A stretch of 64,000 nt of DNA from Bifidobacterium saimiriisciurei (GTDB lineage Bacteria; Actinomycetota; Actinomycetes; Actinomycetales; Bifidobacteriaceae), in NCBI RefSeq assembly GCF_010667655.1, contig NZ_WHZU01000008.1:1-64000 (forward strand), read 5' to 3'. The number at the start of each line of letters is the position of its first letter. The first letter of the stretch is position 1. Below, piece after piece: positions 28,485-37,740 of the stretch. Position numbers and translations under genes: made by a program. The notes under the pieces are model-generated. The model searched no databases, was not told the origin of the DNA, and saw only the letters and a list, made by a program, of their open reading frames with translations.

Positions 28485-29543
28485 CTATCGTTGTTCGAAT
28501 GCCGGAAGCGGCTGGAGATAGTGGCGGGCGGTCTCGGCGAGCTCGTTGCGCAGCAGGCCGAGGGACTCGCGCGTATCGTTGGCGCGCGTGAGGATGCCGA
28601 CCTGACGGCTGGCGTTGGCGTCGCGCAGCGTGCAGGCCACAAGATCGTCCTGCACATGAATCTTCGTGTCGAGCGTGGGCACGATGGAGACGCCCATGCC
28701 CATTTCCACAAGATTCTGCGTGGCCCAGTAGTCATCGGTGGAGTGGCGGATGTCGGGCTGGAATCCGGCGCGGGCGGCGAGTTTGAGCAGGTTTGCGCGG
28801 CAGGTGGCGCAGCCGGCGATCCATGCCTCGTCGTGCGCGGCGGTGAGGTCGACCGGTTCGTGGTTCCGTTCGTATGCCTTGCCGATGTCGCTCGCACGAC
28901 GCACCAGAAGCCGCAGCGGATCGGCGCCGAGCGGTTCGAAATGCAGGGATTCGTCGATACGCAGGAAATGCGGGAGCGTATCGTAGCGGAAGATGATGGC
29001 CGCGTCGGCCTCGCCTCCCGTCACCTGCTCCACGGCCTCCGGCGGCTCCATCTGCGCAAGGCTGATCTCGAGGCGCGGCGTGGTGCCGGCGGCGTTTGCC
29101 GCGTTTGTTGCGGCTCCGTTCGCGAAGGCCCCGTTCTCGCCGCTGCCGGCCGTGCCGGATTCGTCGGATTGACGGGCCTTTTCGTTGGCGATGCTGAGGC
29201 GCACGACCGTTTTCGCCACGATGGTCGAGCAGATGGACGGCGGGGCGACGATGCGCAGATGGGCGAAACTGCCGCGGCGATAGTCCTCGAGCTGGCGCTG
29301 CGCCTGGGCGAGCTCGTCGGCCATGGCGCCGCCGTGACGGGCGAGCATGGCGCCGGCCGGCGTGAGTTCGACGCCGCGCGCGGTGCGGGTGACGAGCTGC
29401 ATGCCGCATTGGGATTCAAGCTTCTTAATCTGCTGGCTGATCGCCGGCTGGCTCCATCCGAGTGCCTTCGCGGCGGCGGAGAACGAACCACAGCGTTCGA
29501 TCTGCCATAGGGTCACCAGCATCTGGGGATTGAGTTCAGCCAT
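28485..29543 (-). CDS. LysR-family transcriptional regulator
   Basis: A 352-residue LysR-type regulator. The winged HTH is at about 5-62 (CGSFSAAAKALGWSQPAISQQ), followed by a two-lobed effector domain. The effector domain has an extra Asn/Ala/Gly-rich insertion at about 130-165. Target genes are unknown; the gene lies between htpX and the reductase, all on the minus strand. The ATG at 29543 is favoured because the HTH begins right after it. TACACT (29551-29556) lies 7 nt upstream, suggesting leaderless expression. Confidence 0.88.
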   Translation of the reverse strand: MAELNPQMLVTLWQIERCGSFSAAAKALGWSQPAISQQIKKLESQCGMQLVTRTARGVELTPAGAMLARHGGAMADELAQAQRQLEDYRRGSFAHLRIVAPPSICSTIVAKTVVRLSIANEKARQSDESGTAGSGENGAFANGAATNAANAAGTTPRLEISLAQMEPPEAVEQVTGGEADAAIIFRYDTLPHFLRIDESLHFEPLGADPLRLLVRRASDIGKAYERNHEPVDLTAAHDEAWIAGCATCRANLLKLAARAGFQPDIRHSTDDYWATQNLVEMGMGVSIVPTLDTKIHVQDDLVACTLRDANASRQVGILTRANDTRESLGLLRNELAETARHYLQPLPAFEQR

Positions 29544-29588
29544 GCCTTCCAGTGTAGCCGCTGGGTCTTGAACGGCTTGGGAACGGAT

Positions 29589-29676
29589 GAGGGGAGGTTT
29601 GGACCTGCGCAAGGTCGCATCCTCCCCTCAGTCGGCTGCGGCCGACGGCTCCCCTCCTTGGCAAGGAGGGGAGCCG
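29589..29676 (-). terminator. Terminator/palindromic element after the reductase
   Basis: Two hairpins: GGGGAGG...CCTCCCC with inner GACC/GGTC (29592-29628), and GGCTCCCCTCCTT/AAGGAGGGGAGCC (29648-29676). The second belongs to the same GGCTCCCC family as 1968-2003 and 3503-3639. Confidence 0.65.
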
Positions 29677-29697
29677 GACAAACAAGGCCGAACTACA

Positions 29698-31146
29698 TCA
29701 CTCGCCGGCGGCGAGCTTGCGCATCTGCTCGGGTTCGATGACCTTCTTGTGCTCGCGGCCTTCCTTCGCGCCTTCGGCGCGCTCGAACTTGTCGATGCGC
29801 TTCCAGCCGGCGAAGTCGATGGGCTTGATGCCCTTGCCGGCGAGCAGCTCGTCGATGGACTCGGGGTTGCGGTCCTCGGCGAACAGGCCGTGCTCCGGGG
29901 CGGCGGCGAAGTCCTCGAGCATGTGGTTCACGATCATCAGCGCATCGGACTTGGTCGAGCCGATGAGGCCGACCGGGCCGCGCTTGGCCCAACCGGTGGC
30001 GTACAGGCGCGGACGCACCTCGCCGCCGTCGGCCTCGGTCGTGATGCGGCCGTCGCCGTTCGCGTTGGCCAGGTGGGCGCCCTTCTCGTCGTAGGCGATG
30101 CCCGGCGCCTCGGCCGGCTTGTAGCCGATGGCGTGGTACACGGCCTCGACCGGGTAGTCCACGAATTCGCCGGTGCGGTGCATCTTGCCGTCGGCGCCGG
30201 TCTCGGTCACCTCGACGCGGATGCCCGTCACCTTGCCGTCCTCGCCGAGCACCTCGGTGGGCGCGGAGTTGAAGTGGATGTAGTACTTGCGGTCGGCGGG
30301 GTTGCCTTCGAAGTCCACGTCGCCGTCGTCTTCCATGTCCTCGGCCATCTCGCGGATGGTGAAGAGCTCCTCGACCATCTGGCGGGCGAGCTTGTCCTTG
30401 CCGGCCACCTCGATGGTCTCCTCGTCGAGGTCGAAGTCGTCCTCGTTGATGATGAGCTGCACGCCGGGCAGCTTCTCCATCTCGCGAAGCTCCTGCACCG
30501 AGAACTTGGCCTGGGCCACGCCACGGCGGATGAACAGGTGCAGCACCTTGGCCTTGTTCTTCTGGATGCCCTCGTACACGTTGTCGGGGATGTCGGTCTT
30601 GGCCTTGAGGTCGTCGGCGTTGCGCATGAGCTCTCGCGCCACGTCCATGGCCACGTTGCCGCCGCCGATCACGGCCACGTTCTCGGCGTCGAGCGGCCAT
30701 TCGCGAGCGCCGGTGGGGTATCCGTCGTACCATTCGACGAACTTGGCGGCACCGTACACGCCTTCGAGGTCCGAGCCGGGCAGACCGAGCGGCTTGTCCT
30801 TCACGGCGCCGGTGGCGAACAGCACGGCGTCGTAGCGGGCGAGCAGTTCGTCGAGCGTGACGTCCTTGCCGAATTCCACGTCGCAGTAGAGGTGGATGTT
30901 CGGGTTGTCGAGCGTCTTCTCGAGCGCGCCGGCGATGAATTTGATGGACGGATGGTCGGGGGCCACGCCGTAGCGGACCAGGCCGAACGGCACGGGCAGC
31001 TTCTCGAACAGGTCGATGCGCGCGGTGGCGGGCAGACCCAGCTCCTCGCTGCGCTTGGCGAGCTGCTTGAGCAGGATGTCGGAGGAATATACGCCGGCCG
31101 GGCCGGAGCCGATCACGGCAATACGAAGTTCATTGTTTTCAGTCAC
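29698..31146 (-). CDS. Ferredoxin/adrenodoxin-type NADP+ reductase
   Basis: A 482-residue FAD enzyme of the FprA/adrenodoxin-reductase family that exchanges electrons between NADPH and ferredoxin. The FAD motif GSGPAGVYSSDIL is at about 12-24, LPVPFGLVRYGVAPDHP follows, and the NADPH motif VIGGGNVAMDVARELM is at about 160. The C-terminal ATGWAKRGPVGLIGSTK is also characteristic. The GTG at 31146 has no ribosome site but has TACGCT (31154-31159) 7 nt upstream, consistent with a leaderless mRNA. Confidence 0.92.
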   Translation of the reverse strand: MTENNELRIAVIGSGPAGVYSSDILLKQLAKRSEELGLPATARIDLFEKLPVPFGLVRYGVAPDHPSIKFIAGALEKTLDNPNIHLYCDVEFGKDVTLDELLARYDAVLFATGAVKDKPLGLPGSDLEGVYGAAKFVEWYDGYPTGAREWPLDAENVAVIGGGNVAMDVARELMRNADDLKAKTDIPDNVYEGIQKNKAKVLHLFIRRGVAQAKFSVQELREMEKLPGVQLIINEDDFDLDEETIEVAGKDKLARQMVEELFTIREMAEDMEDDGDVDFEGNPADRKYYIHFNSAPTEVLGEDGKVTGIRVEVTETGADGKMHRTGEFVDYPVEAVYHAIGYKPAEAPGIAYDEKGAHLANANGDGRITTEADGGEVRPRLYATGWAKRGPVGLIGSTKSDALMIVNHMLEDFAAAPEHGLFAEDRNPESIDELLAGKGIKPIDFAGWKRIDKFERAEGAKEGREHKKVIEPEQMRKLAAGE

Positions 31147-31392
31147 GCATTACAGCGTAACGCATTTGAGGCTTACGGAACAGAGGGATTCACGAGGATA
31201 TGACAATCGTCTCGTTAACTCCGTTGACCAATCGCCGTCCTATGATGTTGACGTTTGTGCGTACATCGATTTACGACGGCCGTCGCGCCCCGCGCGCGGC
31301 CGATGCGCATGCCCGACACGATATCCCGTCGATGTCCCCAATACTGCGGATTCGCGGATATCCCCGATATATCAACCGATATAAGGAATGTC

Positions 31393-32919
31393 ATGACAGA
31401 GAAGAAAGAAGAGGTGACGACGGCCACATCACCGACCGCCGCCAATCAGCCGGCCAACGCCGACGCAGCAACCACGACCGCGGCCGCGAAGACCGCGACG
31501 AAGGCCCACGTCACGCAGGACAAGAGCGACGCCGGCTACGCGAAGGACCTCAAGCCCCGCCACATCCAGATGATCGCCATCGGCGGCTCCATCGGCACCG
31601 GCCTGTTCCTCGGCGCCGGCGGCCGCCTGTCGCAGGGCGGCGCGGGCCTGACCATCGCCTACGCCATCTGCGGCGTCTTCGCGTTCCTCATGGTGCGCGC
31701 GCTCGGCGAGCTCGCCATCCGCCGCCCGTCCTCCGGCGCGTTCGTCTCCTACGCCCGCGAGTTCCTCGGCGAGAAGGGCGCGTACATCACCGGCTGGATG
31801 TTCTTCCTCGACTGGTCCACCACCGTCATGGCCGACATCACCGCCGTGGCCGTGTACTTCCACTACTGGCAGGCGTTCCAGGTCGTGCCGCAGTGGGTGC
31901 TGGCCCTCGGCGCGCTGGCGCTGGTGTTCGTCCTCAACATGATGAGCGTGAAGATGTTCGGCGAGGCCGAGTTCTGGTTCGCCGCCATCAAGGTGTTCAC
32001 CATCCTCGCGTTCATGGCCATCGCCATCTGGGCCATCGTCACGGGCGCCCCGGTCGGCGACACGCACGCCGGCATCGCCAACATCACCGAGCACGGCGGC
32101 TTCTTCCCGATGGGCATCGCCCCGGTCTTCGCCCTCACGCTGGGCGTCGTCTTCGCGTTCGGCGGCACCGAGATGGTCGGCGTCGCTGCCGGCGAGGCCA
32201 AGGAGGCCAAGCAGGTCCTGCCCAAGGCCATCAACTCGATGATCATCCGAATCTTCGTCTTCTACGTCGGCTCCGTCATCCTCATGGCGCTGGTGCTGCC
32301 GTACACCGCCTACTCGTCGAACGAGTCGCCGTTCGTCACGTTCTTCTCCGGCATCGGCATCCCGCACGCCGGCGACGTGATCCAGGTGGTCGTGCTCACC
32401 GCCGCCCTCTCCTCGCTGAACGCCGGCCTGTACGCCACGGGCCGTACGCTGCGTTCGATGGCCGTGGCCGGCTCGGGTCCGAAGTTCGCCGCCCGCATGA
32501 ACAAGCACCACATCCCGTATGGCGGCATCATCATCACGTCCGCCCTCGGTCTGATCGGCGTGGTCCTCAACGCCGTGCTGCCGGCCGACGCGTTCGAGAT
32601 CATCATGAACCTGGCCGGCATCGGCATCGCCGGCACGTGGGCCGCCATCCTCGTCACCCATCTTGCGTTCCTCAAGAAGGTCAAGGCCGGCGAGGAGACG
32701 CGTCCGGAGTACCGCATGCCCGGCGCCCCGTACACGAACTACGTGTCACTGCTGTTCTTCGCCATCGTCGTGATCTCGAACCTCACGAGCGCGTCCGGCC
32801 GTTGGACGCTCGCGCTGTTCGTGGTCGTCGTCATCGCGATGGTCATCGGCTGGTACTACGTGCGCGGCCGCATCGACGGCAACCTCATGGACGAGATGCT
32901 CGACACCAACGAGGACTGA
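31393..32919 (+). CDS. Amino-acid permease (APC superfamily), probably asparagine
   Basis: A 508-residue, twelve-helix permease. A hydrophilic Thr/Ala-rich N-terminus (about 1-45) precedes LKPRHIQMIAIGGSIGTGLFLGAGG, the APC/AAT signature. The asparaginase gene 155 bp downstream in the same direction suggests the substrate is L-asparagine, although a terminator hairpin separates them. The ATG at 31393 follows AAGGA; the longer frame from 31255 is probably untranslated leader. Confidence 0.9.
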   Translation: MTEKKEEVTTATSPTAANQPANADAATTTAAAKTATKAHVTQDKSDAGYAKDLKPRHIQMIAIGGSIGTGLFLGAGGRLSQGGAGLTIAYAICGVFAFLMVRALGELAIRRPSSGAFVSYAREFLGEKGAYITGWMFFLDWSTTVMADITAVAVYFHYWQAFQVVPQWVLALGALALVFVLNMMSVKMFGEAEFWFAAIKVFTILAFMAIAIWAIVTGAPVGDTHAGIANITEHGGFFPMGIAPVFALTLGVVFAFGGTEMVGVAAGEAKEAKQVLPKAINSMIIRIFVFYVGSVILMALVLPYTAYSSNESPFVTFFSGIGIPHAGDVIQVVVLTAALSSLNAGLYATGRTLRSMAVAGSGPKFAARMNKHHIPYGGIIITSALGLIGVVLNAVLPADAFEIIMNLAGIGIAGTWAAILVTHLAFLKKVKAGEETRPEYRMPGAPYTNYVSLLFFAIVVISNLTSASGRWTLALFVVVVIAMVIGWYYVRGRIDGNLMDEMLDTNED

Positions 32920-32937
32920 TCTTTCGCCCCCGATCTT

Positions 32938-32974
32938 TCGGCGGCTCCCCCGCGAACGGCGGGGAGCCGCCGAA
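32938..32974 (+). terminator. Terminator between permease and asparaginase
   Basis: TTCGGCGGCTCCCC paired with GGGGAGCCGCCGAA, a perfect 14-bp stem. No strong T-run follows, so read-through into the asparaginase gene is possible. Confidence 0.6.
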
Positions 32975-33074
32975 CGTATGCGAGGCCGGGGTCTGCCGAG
33001 CCTATCCTGTCTATATATACGTAATTCATATACGTAATTCCCCAATACGGAATTTCAATCGTGGAAAGGACGCG

Positions 33075-34073
33075 ATGATGCGCATTCATATCACGTATAC
33101 CGGCGGCACGATCGGCATGGTCGATTCGCCGCATGGACTCGTTCCCGGCGCCGACATGCGCGGCTGGCTGTACGGCCTCATCAACGGCACGCAGATCGCG
33201 CCCGACCAGGTCTCGTTCACCGAGCTCGACCCGCTCATCGACTCGTCGAACGCCACGCCCGCGAACTGGCAGGCCATCGTCGACGACCTGCGCTCGCATT
33301 ACGACGACGCCGACGCGTTCATCATCTTGCACGGCACCGATACGATGAGCTATTCGTCGGCCGCCGTCTCGTATGCGCTCACGGATTTCGACAAGCCCGT
33401 GGTGTTCACCGGCTCGCAGTACCCGCTCGGCATGGTCGAGACCGACGCGACGGCCAACGTGACGGGCGCGCTCAACGCCGTGCTCAGCGGCCGCGCACAT
33501 GGCGTCTCGCTGTTCTTCGGTCATCATCTCATCGCCGGCAATCGCGTGAGCAAGGTGTCGTCGTGGGCGTTCGAGGGATTCGCGGCGCCGTCGGTCGGCC
33601 TGCTCGCGCAGACGGGCGCGCCGTGGCATTGGGAGCCGTATGAGAGCCGCGGTCTCGGATGGGCCGATCCCAAGCCGTACACGCGTCATGACGTGGCCGT
33701 CATCGACATGGCGCCGGGTATTACGGCGGCCCGCCTGGAGGCCATGTTCACGCCGCGACCCGAGGCCGTGCTGATTCGCGCGTATGGCGTGGGCAACGTG
33801 CCATGCGACGAGCCGGGCCTGACCGACGCGATCGCCGCGCTGCTCGCCGAGGACATTCCCGTGGTCGTGGCGTCGCAGTGCCAGCAGGCCACGGTGCTGC
33901 TCGGCCATTACGAGGCCGGCGACGCGATCGCCCGCGCGGGCGCGATCGGCACGGGCGATATGACGCTCGAGGCCGCGTATGCCAAGATCGTGTTCCTGCT
34001 GTCGCAGGGACTGACCGGCCGCGAGCTCGCCGAATGGATTCCCAAGCCCATCGCCGGCGAAATCACCGCGTAG
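33075..34073 (+). CDS. ansA: L-asparaginase
   Basis: A 332-residue type I (cytoplasmic) asparaginase that converts asparagine to aspartate and ammonia. The two catalytic-threonine motifs are present: TYTGGTIGM near the N-terminus and LHGTDTMSYSSAA at about 85. No signal peptide. GGAAAGGA precedes adjacent ATGs at 33075 and 33078, and either could be used. It pairs with the upstream permease as an asparagine uptake and breakdown unit. Confidence 0.94.
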   Translation: MMRIHITYTGGTIGMVDSPHGLVPGADMRGWLYGLINGTQIAPDQVSFTELDPLIDSSNATPANWQAIVDDLRSHYDDADAFIILHGTDTMSYSSAAVSYALTDFDKPVVFTGSQYPLGMVETDATANVTGALNAVLSGRAHGVSLFFGHHLIAGNRVSKVSSWAFEGFAAPSVGLLAQTGAPWHWEPYESRGLGWADPKPYTRHDVAVIDMAPGITAARLEAMFTPRPEAVLIRAYGVGNVPCDEPGLTDAIAALLAEDIPVVVASQCQQATVLLGHYEAGDAIARAGAIGTGDMTLEAAYAKIVFLLSQGLTGRELAEWIPKPIAGEITA

Positions 34074-34077
34074 CGTC

Positions 34078-34309
34078 GGTTATAACGCACCCATCCGTAA
34101 AAGCCGCCTCGTCGGGATGCCACGAGGCGGCTTTTACGCATCCATGCGTTATAACCTCCTCTGGCACCATCCCAGCGTCGGCTTTTGCATACGCTTGCGT
34201 TATAACCGACGCAATGCTCTGCTGAGCGGTGGTTATAACGCACTCGTGGGTAAAAGCCGCCACTAAGTAGTGGCCAGCGTCGGCTTTTGCGCACATATGC
34301 GTTATAACC
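34078..34309. repeat. Array C: five 28-bp repeats at exact 51-bp period, mixed orientation
   Basis: Units start at 34078, 34129, 34180, 34231 and 34282, each 51 bp apart. Each is 28 bp with ends GGTTATAACGCA and AAAAGCC. Units 1 and 4 read GGTTATAACGCA...TAAAAGCC, while units 2, 3 and 5 are the reverse complement. Spacers of 23 bp differ. Units 1 and 2 pair into one long hairpin. The array begins 4 bp after the ansA stop and abuts array A1. Confidence 0.85.
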
Positions 34310-34314
34310 ACCAT

Positions 34315-34592
34315 GGTTCCTGTTCGTTGCAATCACTACAACCAACAGGAACCCGCCGTACTTCTCGGTTCCCGTCCGTTGCATCACCTACGACGAACGG
34401 GAACCGAACCCATCCCACGGTTCCTGTTGGTTACGCAAAACACAACGGATGGGAATCGGAAACGTCCCATGATTCCCATCGGTTGCGTAAGTTGCAACGG
34501 ACAGGAACCGTATCGGATCTCCGGTTCCTGTCGGCTGCAATCATTACAACCAACAGGAATCCGCCGTACTTCTCGGTTCCTGTCGGTTGCGT
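34315..34592. repeat. Array A1: six palindromic units at exact 52-bp period
   Basis: Palindromes of 39 bp start at 34315, 34367, 34419, 34471, 34523 and 34575 (the last truncated), always 52 bp apart, with 13-bp spacers. Arms are GGTTCCTGT and ACAGGAACC, with variants GGTTCCCGT and GATTCCCAT. The spacer CGCCGTACTTCTC occurs twice (34354-34366 and 34562-34574), so a multi-unit block was duplicated. The array ends just before the stop codon of the P-type ATPase. A second array of this family is at 54951-55195. Confidence 0.87.
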
Positions 34593-34605
34593 GGAGCGTC
34601 GAGCG

Positions 34606-37341
34606 TCAGTCGCGGTCGATGAGCGCAGTGAGCGCCCAGAGGATGCTGACCACGTCGATGGCCTCTTGCATGAACGCGCCGACGACCACGGGAATCAGGT
34701 TGAACGCGGCCGCCACCATGCCGACCAGCGCCAGTCCCAGACCGAGCAGCACGGCCTGCATCATCACGCGCTTGGTGCGCCGCGCGATGGCGACGGCGTT
34801 CGGCACGGCGGCGATGTCGTCGTTCATGATGACCACCTGCGCGGACTGCGACGCGGCCGTGCTCGTGCCGTCGGTGATGGCCATGCCGATGTCGGCCACG
34901 GCCAATACGGGTGCGTCGTTCACGCCGTCGCCCACCATCATAGTCACGGATTTCGTGGTGGATTCTCCCACGAACCGCTGCAACGCGCGATCCCACCACG
35001 GCTGCTTGCGCGGCTGTTCCAGCGTGGCCGCGCGCACGGCGTTCACCTTGTCTTCGGGGAACAGTTCGGATTTGACGTCGTCGATGCCGACCTCGGCTGC
35101 GATGACGTTCGCCGACGCGGCCTTGTCGCCGGTGAGCATGGAAAGCCGCCGAATACCCAGTGAACGCAGTCGTTCCAACGATTCCTTGGCGTTGGCGCGC
35201 GGCACGTCCTTGAGGACGATGCGCGCGACGAGCCTGCCGTCGACGGCCACATAGGCGGCCATTTCGTCGGGCGCGAGATCGGCGAAATGATCGGAGGGAA
35301 AGAGCGCGTCGCGCATGGCATGGTTCCGGGCGCGGGCGGCGGCCTTGTCGGCGCGCTCGCGCAGAGCGGCGGACGACGACAAAGGACGGTCCGCCTTGAG
35401 AACCTTGCGGAAACCGGTGCTTCGCGGAGCCTCGCCGACGCCGCGCGGGCCGAAGTCGGCCGATGACCTTGACGCCGCAGCCTCGGAAACCGGTGTGGAT
35501 ACCACGCGGAAGCCGTGCCCAGTCCGTTCCGGCAACGAGGATGACGGCGAAGCCGATGGACCTGATGCCACGGATTCCGGCGACACCGGTGCCGGTGACG
35601 CCGCCGCGGAAGCCGACGCCAATACACCCGGCAATACGGCGAACTGGTCGGCGACCGCGCCCATGCCGCGCATGCCGGCGGTCACGAATCCGAATCGTCC
35701 GACGCGAACGTTGTGGCCGTTGACCTCGCCGCTGACGCCGTTGCCGGCGTCCTCCTCGATATGCCGCACCACCGGATAGGCGCGGCCATGCCCCGGCCTG
35801 CCGTTCTCCGGACAGTTGCGCTGGCCGGCGGCATATTGCGTGTGAAGCCGCTCGACCGCCGCCGAACCCGCCTTGGCGATGCCCTTGGCGAGGATGTGCA
35901 CCGAATAGCTTTCCACCACGCCGGCGAACATGAGGATATGGTCCTCGTTGAGTGCGGCGGGCCGGGACTTCGCCTGCCCGGCAGACACCGCCGACCGCGC
36001 CACGCCTGATGTGCCCGACACCTCGGCAACGCCCGACAATGGACCGGTGTCCCCAGTGTCCGACACCTCAGCAGCAGCCTCCGTCCCTGCGCCAGAACCC
36101 GACGGCACGGCCACCACGCCGACCGGCTTGTCGACGCGCACGACCTGCGGCTTCTTGACAGTCAGCGTGCCGGTCTTGTCGAAGAAGATATGCGAGACGC
36201 GGCCAAGATTCTCCAGCACCTCCTGCGCCTTGATGAGGATGCCGGCCTTCGCGAGCCGTCCGGTACCGGCCATGTAGGCCACGGGCGCGGCGATGAGCAG
36301 CGGACAGGGCGTGGCGAGCACGAGCACCTGGGCGAATCGCGTGGGCACGCCGGAGATGATCCACGCCGCGCACGCGATGATGAACGAGACCACGGTGAAC
36401 GGCACGGCCAGCAGGTCGGCGGTCTTCACCACGGTGGCGCGCGAGCTCTGCGCCGACCGCACGAGCTCGAGGATGCGCTGGTACTGCGAGTCACGCGACA
36501 GCTCGGTGGCACGCATGGTGAGCATGGTGGCGCCGTTCACCGCGCCCGACATCACGCGCGCGCCGACGAACACCTCGCGCGGCATCGGTTCGCCGTTGAT
36601 GTTGGAAAGGTCGAGCGTTGCCGAACCGCTGAGCAGTTCGCCGTCGACGGGTACGGTCTCGCCCGGCAGCACCTGCAGCACATCGCCGCGCCGCACCTGC
36701 TCGACCGGCACCGTACGCAGATGCGATGCCGCGCCGCCACCGCCCGGATTCGTTCCGCCGGCAGCATCAGCGCCACCAGCACCACCAGCACCATCGCCAT
36801 CTGCAATGCCCACGCCATCTTTCACGCCGTCCGCGGCTCCCCCGCCCACGCCCGGCAGATTCACCACGTGCGCGGTCTGCGGCGCCGCCTCCATCAACGC
36901 GGTCAGATTCCCTTCGGCCTTGGCCTGCGCATACTCCTCGATGGCCTCGCCGGAACTGATCATCAGCACCACGGCCCAGCTCGCCCAATACTCCTGCACG
37001 GCCAGGGTGGAAAGAATCGCGACGACGGCGAGCACGTCCACGCCCACATGACCGTGCCGAATGTCGTCAATCATGCCTCGCAACGTGTCGACGACCGTAT
37101 ACACGACCAGCACGATGACCAGCCACTGCCCCACGCTCGGGTCGACCACCCAGAACGGCCTCCCCCACGGCCGCCAGTCCCACAGTCCGGCCACGACGAA
37201 TGCGGAAAGTATGGTTATCGGCAGCAACGGCACCTGCCGGCAGATGCGGCCGCACGCGCGAACGGCACGAACGATGATGTTGGATTCCCCGATGGGTTTT
37301 TCGTTGAGTTTTTCACCGAGTTTCCCGATGGTCATGTTCAT
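34606..37341 (-). CDS. Heavy-metal P1B-type ATPase with low-complexity insertions
   Basis: A 911-residue metal pump. It has N-terminal membrane helices, an actuator domain with NGEPMP, the translocation motif ATPCPLLIAAPVA (TPC type), the phosphorylation site DKTGTLT and GDGVNDAPVLAVADIG. The metal is not evident; no N-terminal metal-binding CxxC domain is present. Three Gly-, Ala- or Ser-rich insertions interrupt the actuator domain (GGAADGVKDGVG...), the loop after DKTGTLT, and the nucleotide domain. They make it longer than usual. The ATG at 37341 follows AAGGAG. Confidence 0.88.
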   Translation of the reverse strand: MNMTIGKLGEKLNEKPIGESNIIVRAVRACGRICRQVPLLPITILSAFVVAGLWDWRPWGRPFWVVDPSVGQWLVIVLVVYTVVDTLRGMIDDIRHGHVGVDVLAVVAILSTLAVQEYWASWAVVLMISSGEAIEEYAQAKAEGNLTALMEAAPQTAHVVNLPGVGGGAADGVKDGVGIADGDGAGGAGGADAAGGTNPGGGGAASHLRTVPVEQVRRGDVLQVLPGETVPVDGELLSGSATLDLSNINGEPMPREVFVGARVMSGAVNGATMLTMRATELSRDSQYQRILELVRSAQSSRATVVKTADLLAVPFTVVSFIIACAAWIISGVPTRFAQVLVLATPCPLLIAAPVAYMAGTGRLAKAGILIKAQEVLENLGRVSHIFFDKTGTLTVKKPQVVRVDKPVGVVAVPSGSGAGTEAAAEVSDTGDTGPLSGVAEVSGTSGVARSAVSAGQAKSRPAALNEDHILMFAGVVESYSVHILAKGIAKAGSAAVERLHTQYAAGQRNCPENGRPGHGRAYPVVRHIEEDAGNGVSGEVNGHNVRVGRFGFVTAGMRGMGAVADQFAVLPGVLASASAAASPAPVSPESVASGPSASPSSSLPERTGHGFRVVSTPVSEAAASRSSADFGPRGVGEAPRSTGFRKVLKADRPLSSSAALRERADKAAARARNHAMRDALFPSDHFADLAPDEMAAYVAVDGRLVARIVLKDVPRANAKESLERLRSLGIRRLSMLTGDKAASANVIAAEVGIDDVKSELFPEDKVNAVRAATLEQPRKQPWWDRALQRFVGESTTKSVTMMVGDGVNDAPVLAVADIGMAITDGTSTAASQSAQVVIMNDDIAAVPNAVAIARRTKRVMMQAVLLGLGLALVGMVAAAFNLIPVVVGAFMQEAIDVVSILWALTALIDRD

Positions 37342-37740
37342 CAGATGCTCCTTATGCTGGTTGTAGGGGGCCGACGTCAGTGTCGCAGCCACATCCCAGC
37401 CGGGAGCGTATGCGCGGAGATTTCCGCGATATGCCGCGTATCGATGATCTCGATGGATATCGAATCGGGTAGGACGTGATTGCGCGCTGTCGGCGCTGCA
37501 ATAATCACGCCTTGTTAACCCACCCCAACGTGCGGCCGGCCGAAGGCCCTGGCCGCCGTTGTGATACACGGCGTAAAGATTTCGATATTCAATTATTTCG
37601 GTAGCCACCATACCAGCGGCCGGCCGGTGGACACGCCGGCGTCGGCCGTAAACGCGATTGCGACGGCACGAAAAACGGCCCGGGCAGTCGCCTGCCGGGC
37701 CGTTGTCGCATCAGCTGATGCTCACATCAACGATGGCTCA
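37342..37740. promoter_or_regulatory. Intergenic region with a candidate operator for the metal ATPase
   Basis: TATCGAT-N7-ATGGATA at 37439-37459 is a 7-7-7 dyad with one mismatch, a plausible ArsR- or MerR-type operator upstream of the ATPase gene. No such regulator gene is adjacent. The distal end holds the htrA terminator. No gene was seen. Confidence 0.4.
37671..37703 (-). terminator. htrA terminator
   Basis: AACGGCCCGGGCAG paired with CTGCCGGGCCGTT around the loop TCGC. On the minus strand the stem is followed by TTTTTCG. It lies 37 bp after the stop codon. Confidence 0.88.

Noticed and set aside
31200..34073. Single 957-residue protein spanning permease and asparaginase
   Set aside because: The first part is out of frame with the permease and is Arg-rich shadow sequence. 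Only the asparaginase part is real, and it has its own ribosome site at 33063-33070.
34315..34592. CRISPR array (39-bp repeats, 13-bp spacers)
   Set aside because: Spacers are far too short and one is duplicated. The repeat centres vary freely. No cas genes.
34313..35254. Plus-strand open frame through the 52-bp array
   Set aside because: The period is not a multiple of three, so the translated repeats change frame. Its second half is the antisense of the P1B ATPase.
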